From Clostridiales bacterium DTU070 (GTDB lineage: Bacteria; Bacillota; Clostridia; DSM-8532), in the NCBI GenBank assembly GCA_001513105.1, contig LFSH01000090.1, positions 1 through 37,733 of the forward strand: 37,733 nt of DNA, written 5' to 3'. A model generated the notes under the pieces. It searched no databases. It saw nothing but the letters and a program-made list of their open reading frames with translations, and was not told the DNA's origin. A program made the position numbers and the translations under genes. Positions 18,516 to 26,851 of this stretch are shown piece after piece; position 1 is the stretch's first letter, and each line of letters starts with the position of its first letter.

Positions 18516-19361
18516 CTATCCCTTGATGGCTCCGCTTGTCATGCCTTCAATAACCATTTTGTTCATGAATATGTATATTATCAATGTAGGCAGAACACTT
18601 ATCGAAATGCAGGCAAAAATAGCACCCCAGTCCCTGTTACCGTACATATCCGAGAAATACAGAAGTCCTGTCTGCACGGTTTTCATCTCGGTACTTGATA
18701 TAAAGGTTGATGAAAATATCAAATCGTTCCAGCGGAAATAAAACTGGATAACGCCAACTGTAACTATTCCGGTTTTCATAAGCGGGAACATTATCCTGCC
18801 AAATACCTGGTAAATGTTTGCTCCGTCAATAATAGCCGCTTCTATCATATCATCAGGAAGCGAAACAAGGTAGCCCCTCAGAAGAAAAATAGTAAGAGGA
18901 AGGCCAAAGGCAATATAAGTCAGTATAAGACTTATTCTTGTGTTTAAAAGGTTGGTTCCTTTATACATCGAATACAGTGGTATCAGAACAACAGCCGTCG
19001 GAATCATTATACCGCTGAGAAAAATCTTCAGAACCTTATCCCTGAGTTTCCAGCGCATTTTCGTAAGCGCAAAGGCGCTTGTTGTTCCGAGCAGAATGAT
19101 AAAAAACAGGGACACTATCGTAACAATTGCGCTGTTTTTAAAGTAAATATTCATTTTCCCCTGGTACCACGCCTTAACGTAATTCTCAAGATGAATCTGT
19201 TTCGGTAACGCATATGACGGGGAAAGATTGAATTCCTGTGTATGCTTGAGGGAACTCATCAGTATCCAGAATATAGGGTATATCTCCACGAAAAGAAAAA
19301 TAACAATGAATATCTTTCCTATCACCGACAATACGTTTTTCATTCTTTTTTCCTTGTCCAT
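18516..19361 (-). CDS. CUT1-type sugar ABC transporter permease (MalG/ AraQ-like)
   Basis: This encodes 281 residues with six predicted membrane helices. The cytoplasmic EAA loop reads EAAIIDGANIYQVFGRIMFP, the contact site for the ATPase. The C-terminal ending with GMTSGAIKG is typical for this subfamily. It starts 12 bases after the first permease gene, with AAGGAG upstream of the ATG. It forms the import channel with the preceding permease for a sugar delivered by the lipoprotein. No ATPase gene lies in the window, as is common for CUT1 systems that share an MsmX-like ATPase encoded elsewhere. Confidence 0.95.
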   Translation of the reverse strand: MDKEKRMKNVLSVIGKIFIVIFLFVEIYPIFWILMSSLKHTQEFNLSPSYALPKQIHLENYVKAWYQGKMNIYFKNSAIVTIVSLFFIILLGTTSAFALTKMRWKLRDKVLKIFLSGIMIPTAVVLIPLYSMYKGTNLLNTRISLILTYIAFGLPLTIFLLRGYLVSLPDDMIEAAIIDGANIYQVFGRIMFPLMKTGIVTVGVIQFYFRWNDLIFSSTFISSTEMKTVQTGLLYFSDMYGNRDWGAIFACISISVLPTLIIYIFMNKMVIEGMTSGAIKG

Positions 19362-19373
19362 AACACCGACTCC

Positions 19374-20255
19374 TTAATATTTTTCCCTGCTCAGCTTATT
19401 GATTATAAACGTTACCAAAAGGCACTGAGCCAGGATCAGTATTGCAACCGCACTTGCATAACCGTACTGGTCAAACAGAAAAGCATTCTGATACATATTC
19501 ATCGTCATTGACGTAGTTGCAAAACCGGGGCCGCCTTTTGTAAGAGCCGTTGCCGATTCGTAGAGCTTGATCGTTCCTGTAAAGCTGAATACCAGGCAGG
19601 TTATCATAATCGTCCTTATCATTGGAAATACAATTTTCGTAAACAGCTTTACCCCGCTGGCTCCGTCAATACGTGCCGCTTCAAGCAGCTCATGGGGTAT
19701 GTCCACCAGCGCGCCGTAAATAATTACAGTATAAAAACCTATCGCTGTCCAGATATCCATCACTACAAGAGCTCCAAAAGACGTATTCGGCTGCCCCAAA
19801 AACGGCTGAATATACCTGTCAAGCCCGGCAAGATCCAGCAAAGCATTGATCAGTCCATAGTTCGGAACCATTTCATACATTTTCGCAAACATCTGTGCAA
19901 CTGCTACCGTCGGAAGTATTGTAGGTATAAATACAATGGTCCTGGACAGGGTTTTGAACTTTTTTATGCTGAAATACATCATCAATGATACAAGCAGACC
20001 AAACCCAACCTGACCGGGAGTTACAAAAAGTATATACTTCCAGTTCATTTTAATGGCTGCAACGGTCTGCTTGTTCGACCACATATTTATATAGTTTGAA
20101 AAGCCTACATATTCAAACTTAAACCCGGGCATACCCGAAAAAAGAGAGTAAATGAACGTCCATACTATCGGAACAAAAATAACGCCCACGAAAATTATCA
20201 GTGCCGGAAGTACCATTAAAGCAATTGCTTTCTTGTCACCCAATACCCGTTCCAA
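19374..20255 (-). CDS. CUT1-type sugar ABC transporter permease (MalF/ LplB-like)
   Basis: This encodes about 293 residues with six membrane helices and the EAA loop EAARIDGASGVKLFTKIVFP. I chose TTG at 20255, which follows GGGGGGAA by 7 bases and gives the normal short N-terminus ahead of helix 1. The longer frame from a GTG at 20303 would be translated through the hairpin at 20281-20309 and has no ribosome binding site. Together with the next gene it forms the membrane part of the importer. The hairpin upstream probably causes fewer permease than binding-protein transcripts. Confidence 0.93.
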   Translation of the reverse strand: MERVLGDKKAIALMVLPALIIFVGVIFVPIVWTFIYSLFSGMPGFKFEYVGFSNYINMWSNKQTVAAIKMNWKYILFVTPGQVGFGLLVSLMMYFSIKKFKTLSRTIVFIPTILPTVAVAQMFAKMYEMVPNYGLINALLDLAGLDRYIQPFLGQPNTSFGALVVMDIWTAIGFYTVIIYGALVDIPHELLEAARIDGASGVKLFTKIVFPMIRTIMITCLVFSFTGTIKLYESATALTKGGPGFATTSMTMNMYQNAFLFDQYGYASAVAILILAQCLLVTFIINKLSREKY

Positions 20256-20280
20256 AAAACTTCCCCCCTGTATAAATTTA

Positions 20281-20309
20281 AGAAAGGTGCCCGCTACGGA
20301 CACCTTTCT
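20281..20309 (-). terminator. Intercistronic hairpin between binding-protein and permease genes
   Basis: A perfect 9-bp stem AGAAAGGTG / CACCTTTCT with an 11-nt loop and only a weak T tract. It is placed 13 bases after the binding-protein stop codon, where such stems stabilise upstream mRNA and cause partial termination so that binding protein is made in excess. Confidence 0.7.
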
Positions 20310-20322
20310 CCGATAAACAGTT

Positions 20323-21666
20323 TTACCTGGATTTTGCCGCAGTCTCTTCGAGCAATCTCATATAATCTTCTGCAGTTATTTCTCCGGTGTAAAGCAGTGA
20401 GATACTTTGCTGGGCAATTGTTGACGTCTCGCTGTCCATCTTGGCTTCAAACCACAGGAATGCTCCCTGTGCCTTTGCAAGGTGTTCTGCTACCAGCTGG
20501 GTGTAGTACGTTGTATCCTCCGGCATTTTACTGATTGAGAAGCCCTTGAATGCTCCGGTTTCCTGCATTGCAAAGTCACCAAGTTTAGGGAATACGTATT
20601 TCATCCAGTCTGCTACCTTGTCGTCATATTTCTTCTTGGAGAACATTAGGATATTACCGCAGTTCATTGAATAGTCAAGTATAGTGCTGGAATCATTTAC
20701 CACGGGAACATTGAAGAAGCCGATTCCTTCAGGTCCTGCCGTATTGTCATCGGAGTTCAGGTTTGACACTTTCCATGAACCGTCGTAGTTCATTGCAGCC
20801 TGCCCGTTCATCAGCATTGAGGTTGCAGTACCGGGGTCAATGGTATTCATTCCTTCAGCAAAATAACCTTTTTTCGCCATATCCTGGAACATCTGAGCTG
20901 CAGCCACATATTCAGGATCTGTGAATTTTTTCTTTCCTGTAACTGCATCCTGTACCGCATTAGGTCCTACACTTCTTACAAGGTATGCATTCAGTACCCT
21001 GGTCATCGGCCAGTTGTCGCTTCCGCCCTGTACTATCGGTGTAATGCCTGCCGCCTTTAGCTTTTCACAAACTTCAAGAAACTCATCCCAGGTTTCAGGA
21101 GCCTTTTGTATTCCTGCCTTTTCGAACAGGGCCTTATTGTACCAGAATCCTTCCATGTTCAGGCCAAGAGGAACACAATACAGGCCTTTTCCGTCAACAA
21201 GTCTCTTCAACAGGCTGACAGCACCTTCATCAAGGCAGTCACGGATACCAAGCTCTGTGAAGGTTTCTTCAACATTAAGGATCAAACCTGCATCAATAAC
21301 CTGTTTCAGTCTTACTCCGGACTCGTATGTACAAACTTCGGGCAGATCGTCGCTTGACATCAGTATTTTTACCTTCTGGTCAAGCTGATCAATGGCAACA
21401 TACTCGTACTCCAATTTGAAACCATCAACTGTTTCGCCGTACTGCCTGGAGAGCTCGCTTACAATCCAGCCGTTTGAGTTTTTGTCGTCTTCAGGCCAAA
21501 TGGACAGAAACTTGATTGTCCGGGACTGGAACTTGTCCCCGGAAGAACCGGTATTGCTTCCGGTTGATGCGGATGGCGTCTTTGCTCCCTGGTTGCCTGC
21601 ACATCCTGCAAGCATTGAAACCAGCAGCACAAGTACCACACCAAGAATTAGCAGCTTCTTTTTCAT
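20323..21666 (-). CDS. Sugar-binding lipoprotein of a CUT1 ABC importer
   Basis: This encodes 447 residues. A signal peptide with lipobox LAGC (Cys22) is followed by a Ser/Thr/Gly-rich linker, so the protein is tethered to the outer membrane face of the cell. The rest is an extracellular solute-binding protein family 1 fold, with typical QAAMNYDGSWKVSNL and FWYNKALFEKAGI signatures. It likely captures oligosaccharides from pectin side chains, given the rhamnosidase and other enzymes in the same unit; the exact ligand is unknown. It is first in the unit, with a strong promoter about 210 bases upstream and AAAGGGG ahead of the ATG. Confidence 0.95.
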   Translation of the reverse strand: MKKKLLILGVVLVLLVSMLAGCAGNQGAKTPSASTGSNTGSSGDKFQSRTIKFLSIWPEDDKNSNGWIVSELSRQYGETVDGFKLEYEYVAIDQLDQKVKILMSSDDLPEVCTYESGVRLKQVIDAGLILNVEETFTELGIRDCLDEGAVSLLKRLVDGKGLYCVPLGLNMEGFWYNKALFEKAGIQKAPETWDEFLEVCEKLKAAGITPIVQGGSDNWPMTRVLNAYLVRSVGPNAVQDAVTGKKKFTDPEYVAAAQMFQDMAKKGYFAEGMNTIDPGTATSMLMNGQAAMNYDGSWKVSNLNSDDNTAGPEGIGFFNVPVVNDSSTILDYSMNCGNILMFSKKKYDDKVADWMKYVFPKLGDFAMQETGAFKGFSISKMPEDTTYYTQLVAEHLAKAQGAFLWFEAKMDSETSTIAQQSISLLYTGEITAEDYMRLLEETAAKSR

Positions 21667-21876
21667 TTCAATATTCCCCTTTCATATTTTCATTAAACAG
21701 ATGTGCTTTGTTAACTGAATAACAAAGACACATCTGATTAAGTGCCGGTAACCAAATAAGCAGTAAACATATGCACTGGATGATGACAGATATGGAACGG
21801 TTTATGATGATTTATCATTTTAATTAAATTTATTTATCTTTTTAATTTATTAGATAAATTGTTTTTCATTAATATC

Positions 21877-21905
21877 AATATATAATATAAACCATCATTT
21901 GTCAA
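21877..21905 (-). promoter_or_regulatory. Promoter of the ABC importer/GH78 unit
   Basis: On the minus strand a perfect TTGACA (21900-21905), a 17-bp spacer and TATATT (21877-21882). The leader of about 200 bases to the ATG is very A+T rich and holds an inverted pair ATTTATC/GATAAAT near 21830-21860. Confidence 0.7.
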
Positions 21906-21940
21906 CAATTAATAGTTAATTTGCTTTCTGATTCCGTCTA

Positions 21941-22001
21941 TTTGGACATTTTGGACAAAATACAGGTTAAAATATAAATTCTTTAGTTAAACTTAAGTTT
22001 A
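21941..22001. promoter_or_regulatory. Candidate operators upstream of the importer promoter
   Basis: Two direct copies of TTTGGACA (21941-21948 and 21950-21957), 9 bp apart, and a perfect 14-bp palindrome TAAACTTAAGTTTA (21988-22001) lie 35-100 bp upstream of the -35 element. No gene is seen in 21667-22076. The binding proteins are unknown; the LacI-type regulator is one candidate. Confidence 0.4.
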
Positions 22002-22076
22002 GTATAATCTTCAGTAGGCTGTTGTAAGTTTTATATAATCGAAATATGATAATACTAAATCTGAATAAATATTTAA

Positions 22077-23480
22077 TCAGCGGTGCCTGTATACTTCCCA
22101 GCCCAAATACTTGGTTAACGCTTCTTCAATTATATCTGCCACATGTCCGCGAACCATTGAAACGTGGTGTTCATATCCTTCTTCGCAAAGCATATGCATA
22201 AGCTCCTGCAAATTCGGTACGCTGCATACAGCAGGTCCGCCGAAGGTTTTGACATCTGCGTCGATGAATTCTCCTTCTCCTACATAGGCACGGATTTTAC
22301 CGTTTACATCATCCGTAGATATCTTGCAGAATGTCATCGGTCCGGGCTGAACCTTGCCCACGCAAGCGCCGAAACAGTTATCATAGCCGAGCTGCGTTCC
22401 CAGTATATCCAGGACACCAACCGAAGGCCTGCATCCCATGAAGGAAGCGGGATAATTTGAGCAGTGGAAGTTTATGCATTTGTCTCTGTCGTTCCCGTAA
22501 TTATTGTTCCAGTCAAGATATCCGGCAGCTGCACCCGATGCCGATGAAAGTGCATACATTGTAAGTGCGCCCATAACATCCATTTCGCATGCATGAGGAA
22601 TTCCTTTTTCACCCATCATGCTCATGGCCAGGCATGCTGCGCATCCAAAGTGGTTCTGAAGCACGTTCCAGCACTGGACCGCTGCACAGTCCGCATCATA
22701 GTTCTTAACGGCTTCTTCAAGAGCTGTCTTGAAACGCGCCAGTTTTTCAACCTTTTCCATTGGAGCATCTTCTGAAACAATTGCATATTCCTTTATTTCT
22801 GAAATTGCATTTTCAAGCACTTCCCGATCATTAATCTCATTTGCCCGGGATATTATGTTTCCGATATCCTCAACCAGCACGGATATTCCGTTTTTTTGAA
22901 GAAGTTTTTCAGAAAAACGTACCGTCTGGAAAGGACCAGGTCTTGTACCGACCGCAAGGATTCGCGCCTTCCTGAGATTATTGACGGTTTTGCACAGTTT
23001 TTCAAAACGCTTTATATCTTCTGTGAATTCTTCGCTTTCTATTTTGCAGGTATGCAGTTTTGTCAGCGAAAACGGAATGCCGTACTGTCTTAAGTTGTTG
23101 CATACCGAGAGTTTTCCGCAAAAAGCATCACGCCTGTGTTCAACGTCAAGCAGTTCCAGGTCGTCATCACATGCCTGTATAAGAACGGGTACGTTCAGCC
23201 CGGATTCATGAATTGCCGTAACGACACCGATTTCATCTCCGAAATTCGGAAGTATTACAATTATGCCTTCTATCCTGTCGCGGTTCTCCCTGAACAGTTC
23301 TGCACATACCTTTGCCTGTTCGTAAGTCTGAACGGCACCATAAGGCATTGAGTCTTCATCCACGATAACATATTCATGCCCCATGCCGGTGAGTTTCTCT
23401 GTGATCTGTTTTCTTGCCTCCTGTGCAAGCCAGCCGGGGAAAAAACCTCTTGATGTAATTATCACACCAAATACAGCCAT
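22077..23480 (-). CDS. L-fucose/L-arabinose-isomerase-family protein, candidate aldose-ketose isomerase
   Basis: This encodes 467 residues of the FucI/AraA-like fold: two Rossmann-like N-terminal domains (about 1-165 and 165-285) and a C-terminal catalytic domain. Likely metal ligands lie in CEMDVMGALTMYAL (Glu and Asp near 298-300) and the histidine in NFHCSNYP near 340. The end reads HHVSMVRGHVADIIEEA, as in the family. It is much shorter than true FucI (about 590) and belongs to a general isomerase-like subgroup with open substrate. It starts 22 bases after the kinase gene with AAAGGTGG upstream. Context with a kinase and split transketolase suggests isomerisation of an aldose to a ketose; D-apiose to D-apulose is the inferred reaction. 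Confidence 0.85.
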   Translation of the reverse strand: MAVFGVIITSRGFFPGWLAQEARKQITEKLTGMGHEYVIVDEDSMPYGAVQTYEQAKVCAELFRENRDRIEGIIVILPNFGDEIGVVTAIHESGLNVPVLIQACDDDLELLDVEHRRDAFCGKLSVCNNLRQYGIPFSLTKLHTCKIESEEFTEDIKRFEKLCKTVNNLRKARILAVGTRPGPFQTVRFSEKLLQKNGISVLVEDIGNIISRANEINDREVLENAISEIKEYAIVSEDAPMEKVEKLARFKTALEEAVKNYDADCAAVQCWNVLQNHFGCAACLAMSMMGEKGIPHACEMDVMGALTMYALSSASGAAAGYLDWNNNYGNDRDKCINFHCSNYPASFMGCRPSVGVLDILGTQLGYDNCFGACVGKVQPGPMTFCKISTDDVNGKIRAYVGEGEFIDADVKTFGGPAVCSVPNLQELMHMLCEEGYEHHVSMVRGHVADIIEEALTKYLGWEVYRHR

Positions 23481-23502
23481 AAATACTTAACCACCTTTCA
23501 AG

Positions 23503-24996
23503 CTATTTATTCGAAAGAGCCCGCCTGACAGCATCATGCCAGCCCTTCTTGTACATAATTCTTTTTTCTTCATCCATCTGCGGTACAAACTCTGCGATAA
23601 CCGAACGTTTTTGCTCCAGTTCACTCAGCCCGCTCCAGAATCCTGTCGCAAGGCCTGCCATGTTTGCACTTCCCAGCGCTGACAGTTCTTCAACCCTGGG
23701 CACAACTACCTTCGTATTTGCAATGTCAGCCTGGAACTGCATAAGAAATGTATCACCGGTTGCACCGCCGTCAACCCTCAATTCCGACAGGACCACGTTT
23801 GAGTCTTTCTGCATCAGATCCAGGATATCGGTAATCTGGTATACGATTGATTCCTCCGCAGCTCGCACGATATTCTCAAGTTTCGCACCAAGTGTAAGAC
23901 CTGTAATAACTGCTTTTGCGGAATTATCCCAGTATGGGGCTCCAAGCCCGGTAAATGCAGGAACGAAATAAACTCCCCCGTTATCAGCCATTGACGAGGC
24001 AATTCTTCCCGATTCCTTCGGGTTTTTGATAAACCCTGCGTCAACAAGCCACGCTATGGTCTTTCCGCTGCAATTCACATTCCCTTCAAGGACATACACC
24101 TTTTCCCCTGATGTAACCCAGCCTACCGAGGTGACAATTCCGCTTTCCGAGTACACCGGTTTTTCACCTATATTCATCATTACCGATGATCCTGTTCCGT
24201 ATGTTGCTTTTGTCATTCCTATGCTGAAACAGTTCTGGCCGAAAAGAGCTGCGTGGGAATCGCCCATTACACCGCTTACCGGTATACCCTTCGGAATAAA
24301 GGCATCCCCTTCGGTATAGCCGAAAATACTGTCCGAAGGCATTATTTCCGGCATCATTTGAACCGGTATTTCAAAAATATCCATAAGGTTCCGATCCCAT
24401 TCAAGTTTCCCGAGACCCATCAAAAGAGTCCGGCTGGCATTGGAAAAGTCCGTGGCATGAACTTTGCCGCCGGTAAGATTCCATATAACCCAGGAATCCA
24501 TCGTACCGAACTTTAAACGGCCTGATTCCGCGTTTTCCTTAACTCCGGGTACATTATTCAGAATCCATTGAATCTTCGGCGCGGTAAAATACGGTGACAG
24601 ATGAAGCCCTGTCTTTTTTCGTATGTATTCTGCCGTTTCAGGGTCTTCTGCCAGCTTTGCGCACTGTTCCCTTGCCCTCGGGCATTGCCATACAACAGCA
24701 TTATAGACAGGTTTTCCCGTTTCACCGTCCCAGACCATTCCCGTTTCTCTCTGGTTCGTAACGGCAATGGCCGCTATTTCCTTCCAGAATACGTTTCCTT
24801 CCTGCATAACCCTTGAAATTGCCAGCCGTACATTCTGATAAATCTCTTCAGGATCATGTTCAACCCATTCGGGCTTCGGGTAATGCTGGACATGAGGAAC
24901 TGTAACCCTGTGATACACGGTGCAGTCCCTTGTGAACAATATCGCTTTTGTTCCTGATGTGGATTGGTCTATAGCAAGAATATACTTTTCCTCCAC
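23503..24996 (-). CDS. FGGY kinase, glycerol-kinase-like, candidate apulose kinase
   Basis: This encodes about 497 residues and phosphorylates a sugar or polyol with ATP. It is very close to GlpK: DQSTSGTKA at the phosphate site, NQRETG (Arg and Glu that bind glycerol), SPYFTAPKIQW (Tyr), and YGTGSSVMMN. But the GlpK site GDQQ reads GDSH here, so the conserved Gln next to the catalytic Asp is a Ser and the next a His. No glycerol-uptake gene is nearby; instead it lies between a transketolase and an isomerase gene. The GTG at 24996 is preferred, giving a VEEKYILAIDQ start; the GTG three codons earlier overlaps the transketolase stop and abuts its weak binding site. A true glycerol kinase remains possible. 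Confidence 0.85.
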   Translation of the reverse strand: MEEKYILAIDQSTSGTKAILFTRDCTVYHRVTVPHVQHYPKPEWVEHDPEEIYQNVRLAISRVMQEGNVFWKEIAAIAVTNQRETGMVWDGETGKPVYNAVVWQCPRAREQCAKLAEDPETAEYIRKKTGLHLSPYFTAPKIQWILNNVPGVKENAESGRLKFGTMDSWVIWNLTGGKVHATDFSNASRTLLMGLGKLEWDRNLMDIFEIPVQMMPEIMPSDSIFGYTEGDAFIPKGIPVSGVMGDSHAALFGQNCFSIGMTKATYGTGSSVMMNIGEKPVYSESGIVTSVGWVTSGEKVYVLEGNVNCSGKTIAWLVDAGFIKNPKESGRIASSMADNGGVYFVPAFTGLGAPYWDNSAKAVITGLTLGAKLENIVRAAEESIVYQITDILDLMQKDSNVVLSELRVDGGATGDTFLMQFQADIANTKVVVPRVEELSALGSANMAGLATGFWSGLSELEQKRSVIAEFVPQMDEEKRIMYKKGWHDAVRRALSNK

Positions 24997-24998
24997 TG

Positions 24999-25952
24999 CT
25001 AACACCCGCCGTTTCTTTTCATGTTTATAAGTTTCTCAGCTTCGACGCACAGGTTTTCGGGACTGATACCGTAATGGGCAAACACTTCTTTCGACTTCCC
25101 GGGTATTGCAGGTTCATCGGGAATGCCCATTATTTTCATTGGAACAGGATGATTCTGTACCACAACTTCAGCCACCGCTGCTCCAAAACCTCCTAAAACG
25201 CTGTGTTCTTCAATTGTCAGTATTGCGCCTGTTTCCTTTGCAGCCTTTATTATGCAATCCCTGTCAAGGGGTTTTATTGTGTGCATATTAATTACCCTGC
25301 AGTCAATCCCCCGGGCCGACATCAGTTCAGCCGCATCCAGTGCCGTTTTCACCGTTTCGCCGAATGTAATTATTGATACAGAATTACCATTCCTGAGGGT
25401 AATTGCACGGCCAAGCTGAAAATCATAATCATGGGATGAATAAACATCTTCAACAGGGTTTCTTCCAAGGCGCATATACACAGGCCCGTTGTATCCTGCG
25501 ATTGCCTCGGTCGCAAGCCTGGTTTCAAACCTGTCTGCAGGAACTACAATAAGAATACCGGGAACGGCTCTTAAAAAGGCTATATCCTGGAGTGAGTGAT
25601 GGGACATTCCAAGAGCACCATAGCTTATTCCGGCGCTTATTCCAAGAAGTTTTACATTCGTATTCGAGTACGAAACATCAACTTTTATCTGTTCTGCCGA
25701 ACGGGTGGTTAAGAAACAGGCCGGCGAAGCAACAAAGGGTTTCTTGCCGGATGCCGCAAGGCCTGCCGCAATCCCGACAATGTTCTGTTCAGCTATTCCT
25801 GTTTCAATAAACTGTTCGGGATACTCCTCGGCAAAGGGTTTCATCGAAGCAGAACCCCTTGAATCACTGCACAGCACCACTATATCCCGATCTTCTTTTG
25901 CAAGTTTCATCAGGGTTTCACAAACAACCTGCCTGTTATGTATCTTATTCAT
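24999..25952 (-). CDS. Transketolase-like C-terminal subunit (split transketolase)
   Basis: This encodes 317 residues: the pyrimidine-binding domain (about 1-180), with the catalytic Glu in TGIAEQNIVGIAAG, and the C-terminal transketolase domain (about 190-310) with EEHSVLGGFGAAVAEV. It works with the next subunit as a heterotetramer using thiamine diphosphate to transfer two-carbon units. Its ATG overlaps the stop of the N-subunit gene by one base (TAATG), with GGAGGTG upstream, so the two are translationally coupled. Split transketolases are common in Clostridia and include the apulose-4-phosphate transketolase AptA/AptB; here the flanking genes support that role, but a general pentose enzyme is not excluded. 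Confidence 0.92.
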   Translation of the reverse strand: MNKIHNRQVVCETLMKLAKEDRDIVVLCSDSRGSASMKPFAEEYPEQFIETGIAEQNIVGIAAGLAASGKKPFVASPACFLTTRSAEQIKVDVSYSNTNVKLLGISAGISYGALGMSHHSLQDIAFLRAVPGILIVVPADRFETRLATEAIAGYNGPVYMRLGRNPVEDVYSSHDYDFQLGRAITLRNGNSVSIITFGETVKTALDAAELMSARGIDCRVINMHTIKPLDRDCIIKAAKETGAILTIEEHSVLGGFGAAVAEVVVQNHPVPMKIMGIPDEPAIPGKSKEVFAHYGISPENLCVEAEKLINMKRNGGC

Positions 25953-26779
25953 TAAAGCACCTCCAGCAACCGGTCCAGTTCTTCACAGGCCTTTTTGTAT
26001 TCCTCGGGAGTCATTACCCCATGGTGCCATTTCGGTTCATTTTCCATAAACGAAATACCTTTTCCCTTCACCGTTTCAGCTATTACCAGCGAAGGCATGT
26101 TCCGCACCTTCCTGTCCTCCGAAAGGGCACTGCAGATCGAAGAAAAATCGTGGCCGTCTATTACCGAAACATTCCACCCGAAGCTCTTCCACTTTTCCCC
26201 GAGAGGTTCTATTGCCATTACCTCTTCTGTTTTTCCGCTTATTTGCAGGCCGTTCCTGTCTATAATCGCCACAAGGTTGTCCAGCCTGTAGTTGGACGCG
26301 GCCATTGCGGCTTCCCAGACAGAGCCTTCGGCCAGTTCCCCGTCTCCCATCAGGACGAATACCCGGTAATCCTTTTTATCCATTTTAGCTGCAAGAGCCA
26401 TTCCTACACCAATGGAAAGACCGTGTCCCAATGCTCCCGTGTTCATTTCCACTCCGGGTATCTGCCTGTTTGGATGGCCGATTAGCTTCGATCCAAACTG
26501 TGAATATGTCAGAAGCTCCTTCCTGTCAAAAAAACCCCTGTCGGCAAGCACGCAATAATAAGCGTCAATTGAATGCCCCTTGCTGAGTATGAACCTGTCA
26601 CGATCAGCCCAACCGGGATTTTCAGGATCAATTCTCATTACTTCGTAATAAAGAGCGACAAGGATATCGGTTTCGGAAAGTGAACCGCCTATATGCCCAG
26701 CACTTGACCGGTAGACTATGTCAACTATATCCCTTCGTATAAGTGCCGCTTTTTTCATCAGGTGTTTATATTTACTCAT
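25952..26779 (-). CDS. Transketolase-like N-terminal subunit (split transketolase)
   Basis: This encodes 275 residues covering the thiamine-diphosphate-binding domain. The TPP motif GDGELAEGSVWEAAMAASNY with the following N (IIDRNGLQ) is intact, as are GHIGGSLSETDIL and LSKGHSIDAYY. It has no pyrimidine or C-terminal domain, which are supplied by the coupled gene downstream. The 72-base gap to the preceding glycosidase gene has no terminator, so all five genes from 28366 down to 22077 appear to form one operon. The reaction is inferred to be two-carbon transfer from a branched or straight-chain ketose phosphate to glyceraldehyde 3-phosphate. Confidence 0.92.
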   Translation of the reverse strand: MSKYKHLMKKAALIRRDIVDIVYRSSAGHIGGSLSETDILVALYYEVMRIDPENPGWADRDRFILSKGHSIDAYYCVLADRGFFDRKELLTYSQFGSKLIGHPNRQIPGVEMNTGALGHGLSIGVGMALAAKMDKKDYRVFVLMGDGELAEGSVWEAAMAASNYRLDNLVAIIDRNGLQISGKTEEVMAIEPLGEKWKSFGWNVSVIDGHDFSSICSALSEDRKVRNMPSLVIAETVKGKGISFMENEPKWHHGVMTPEEYKKACEELDRLLEVL

Positions 26780-26851
26780 AATTTTCTTCCATGCCCCCCT
26801 GCAGAAAAGACCGAAAACAGCAAAATCTGAAAACTGAAATCAGTAAAAACA

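Noticed and set aside
23503-24996. Straight call as glycerol kinase glpK
   Set aside because: The GDQQ motif is changed to GDSH and no glycerol facilitator or glycerol-3-phosphate dehydrogenase gene is near; the operon context points to a sugar kinase.
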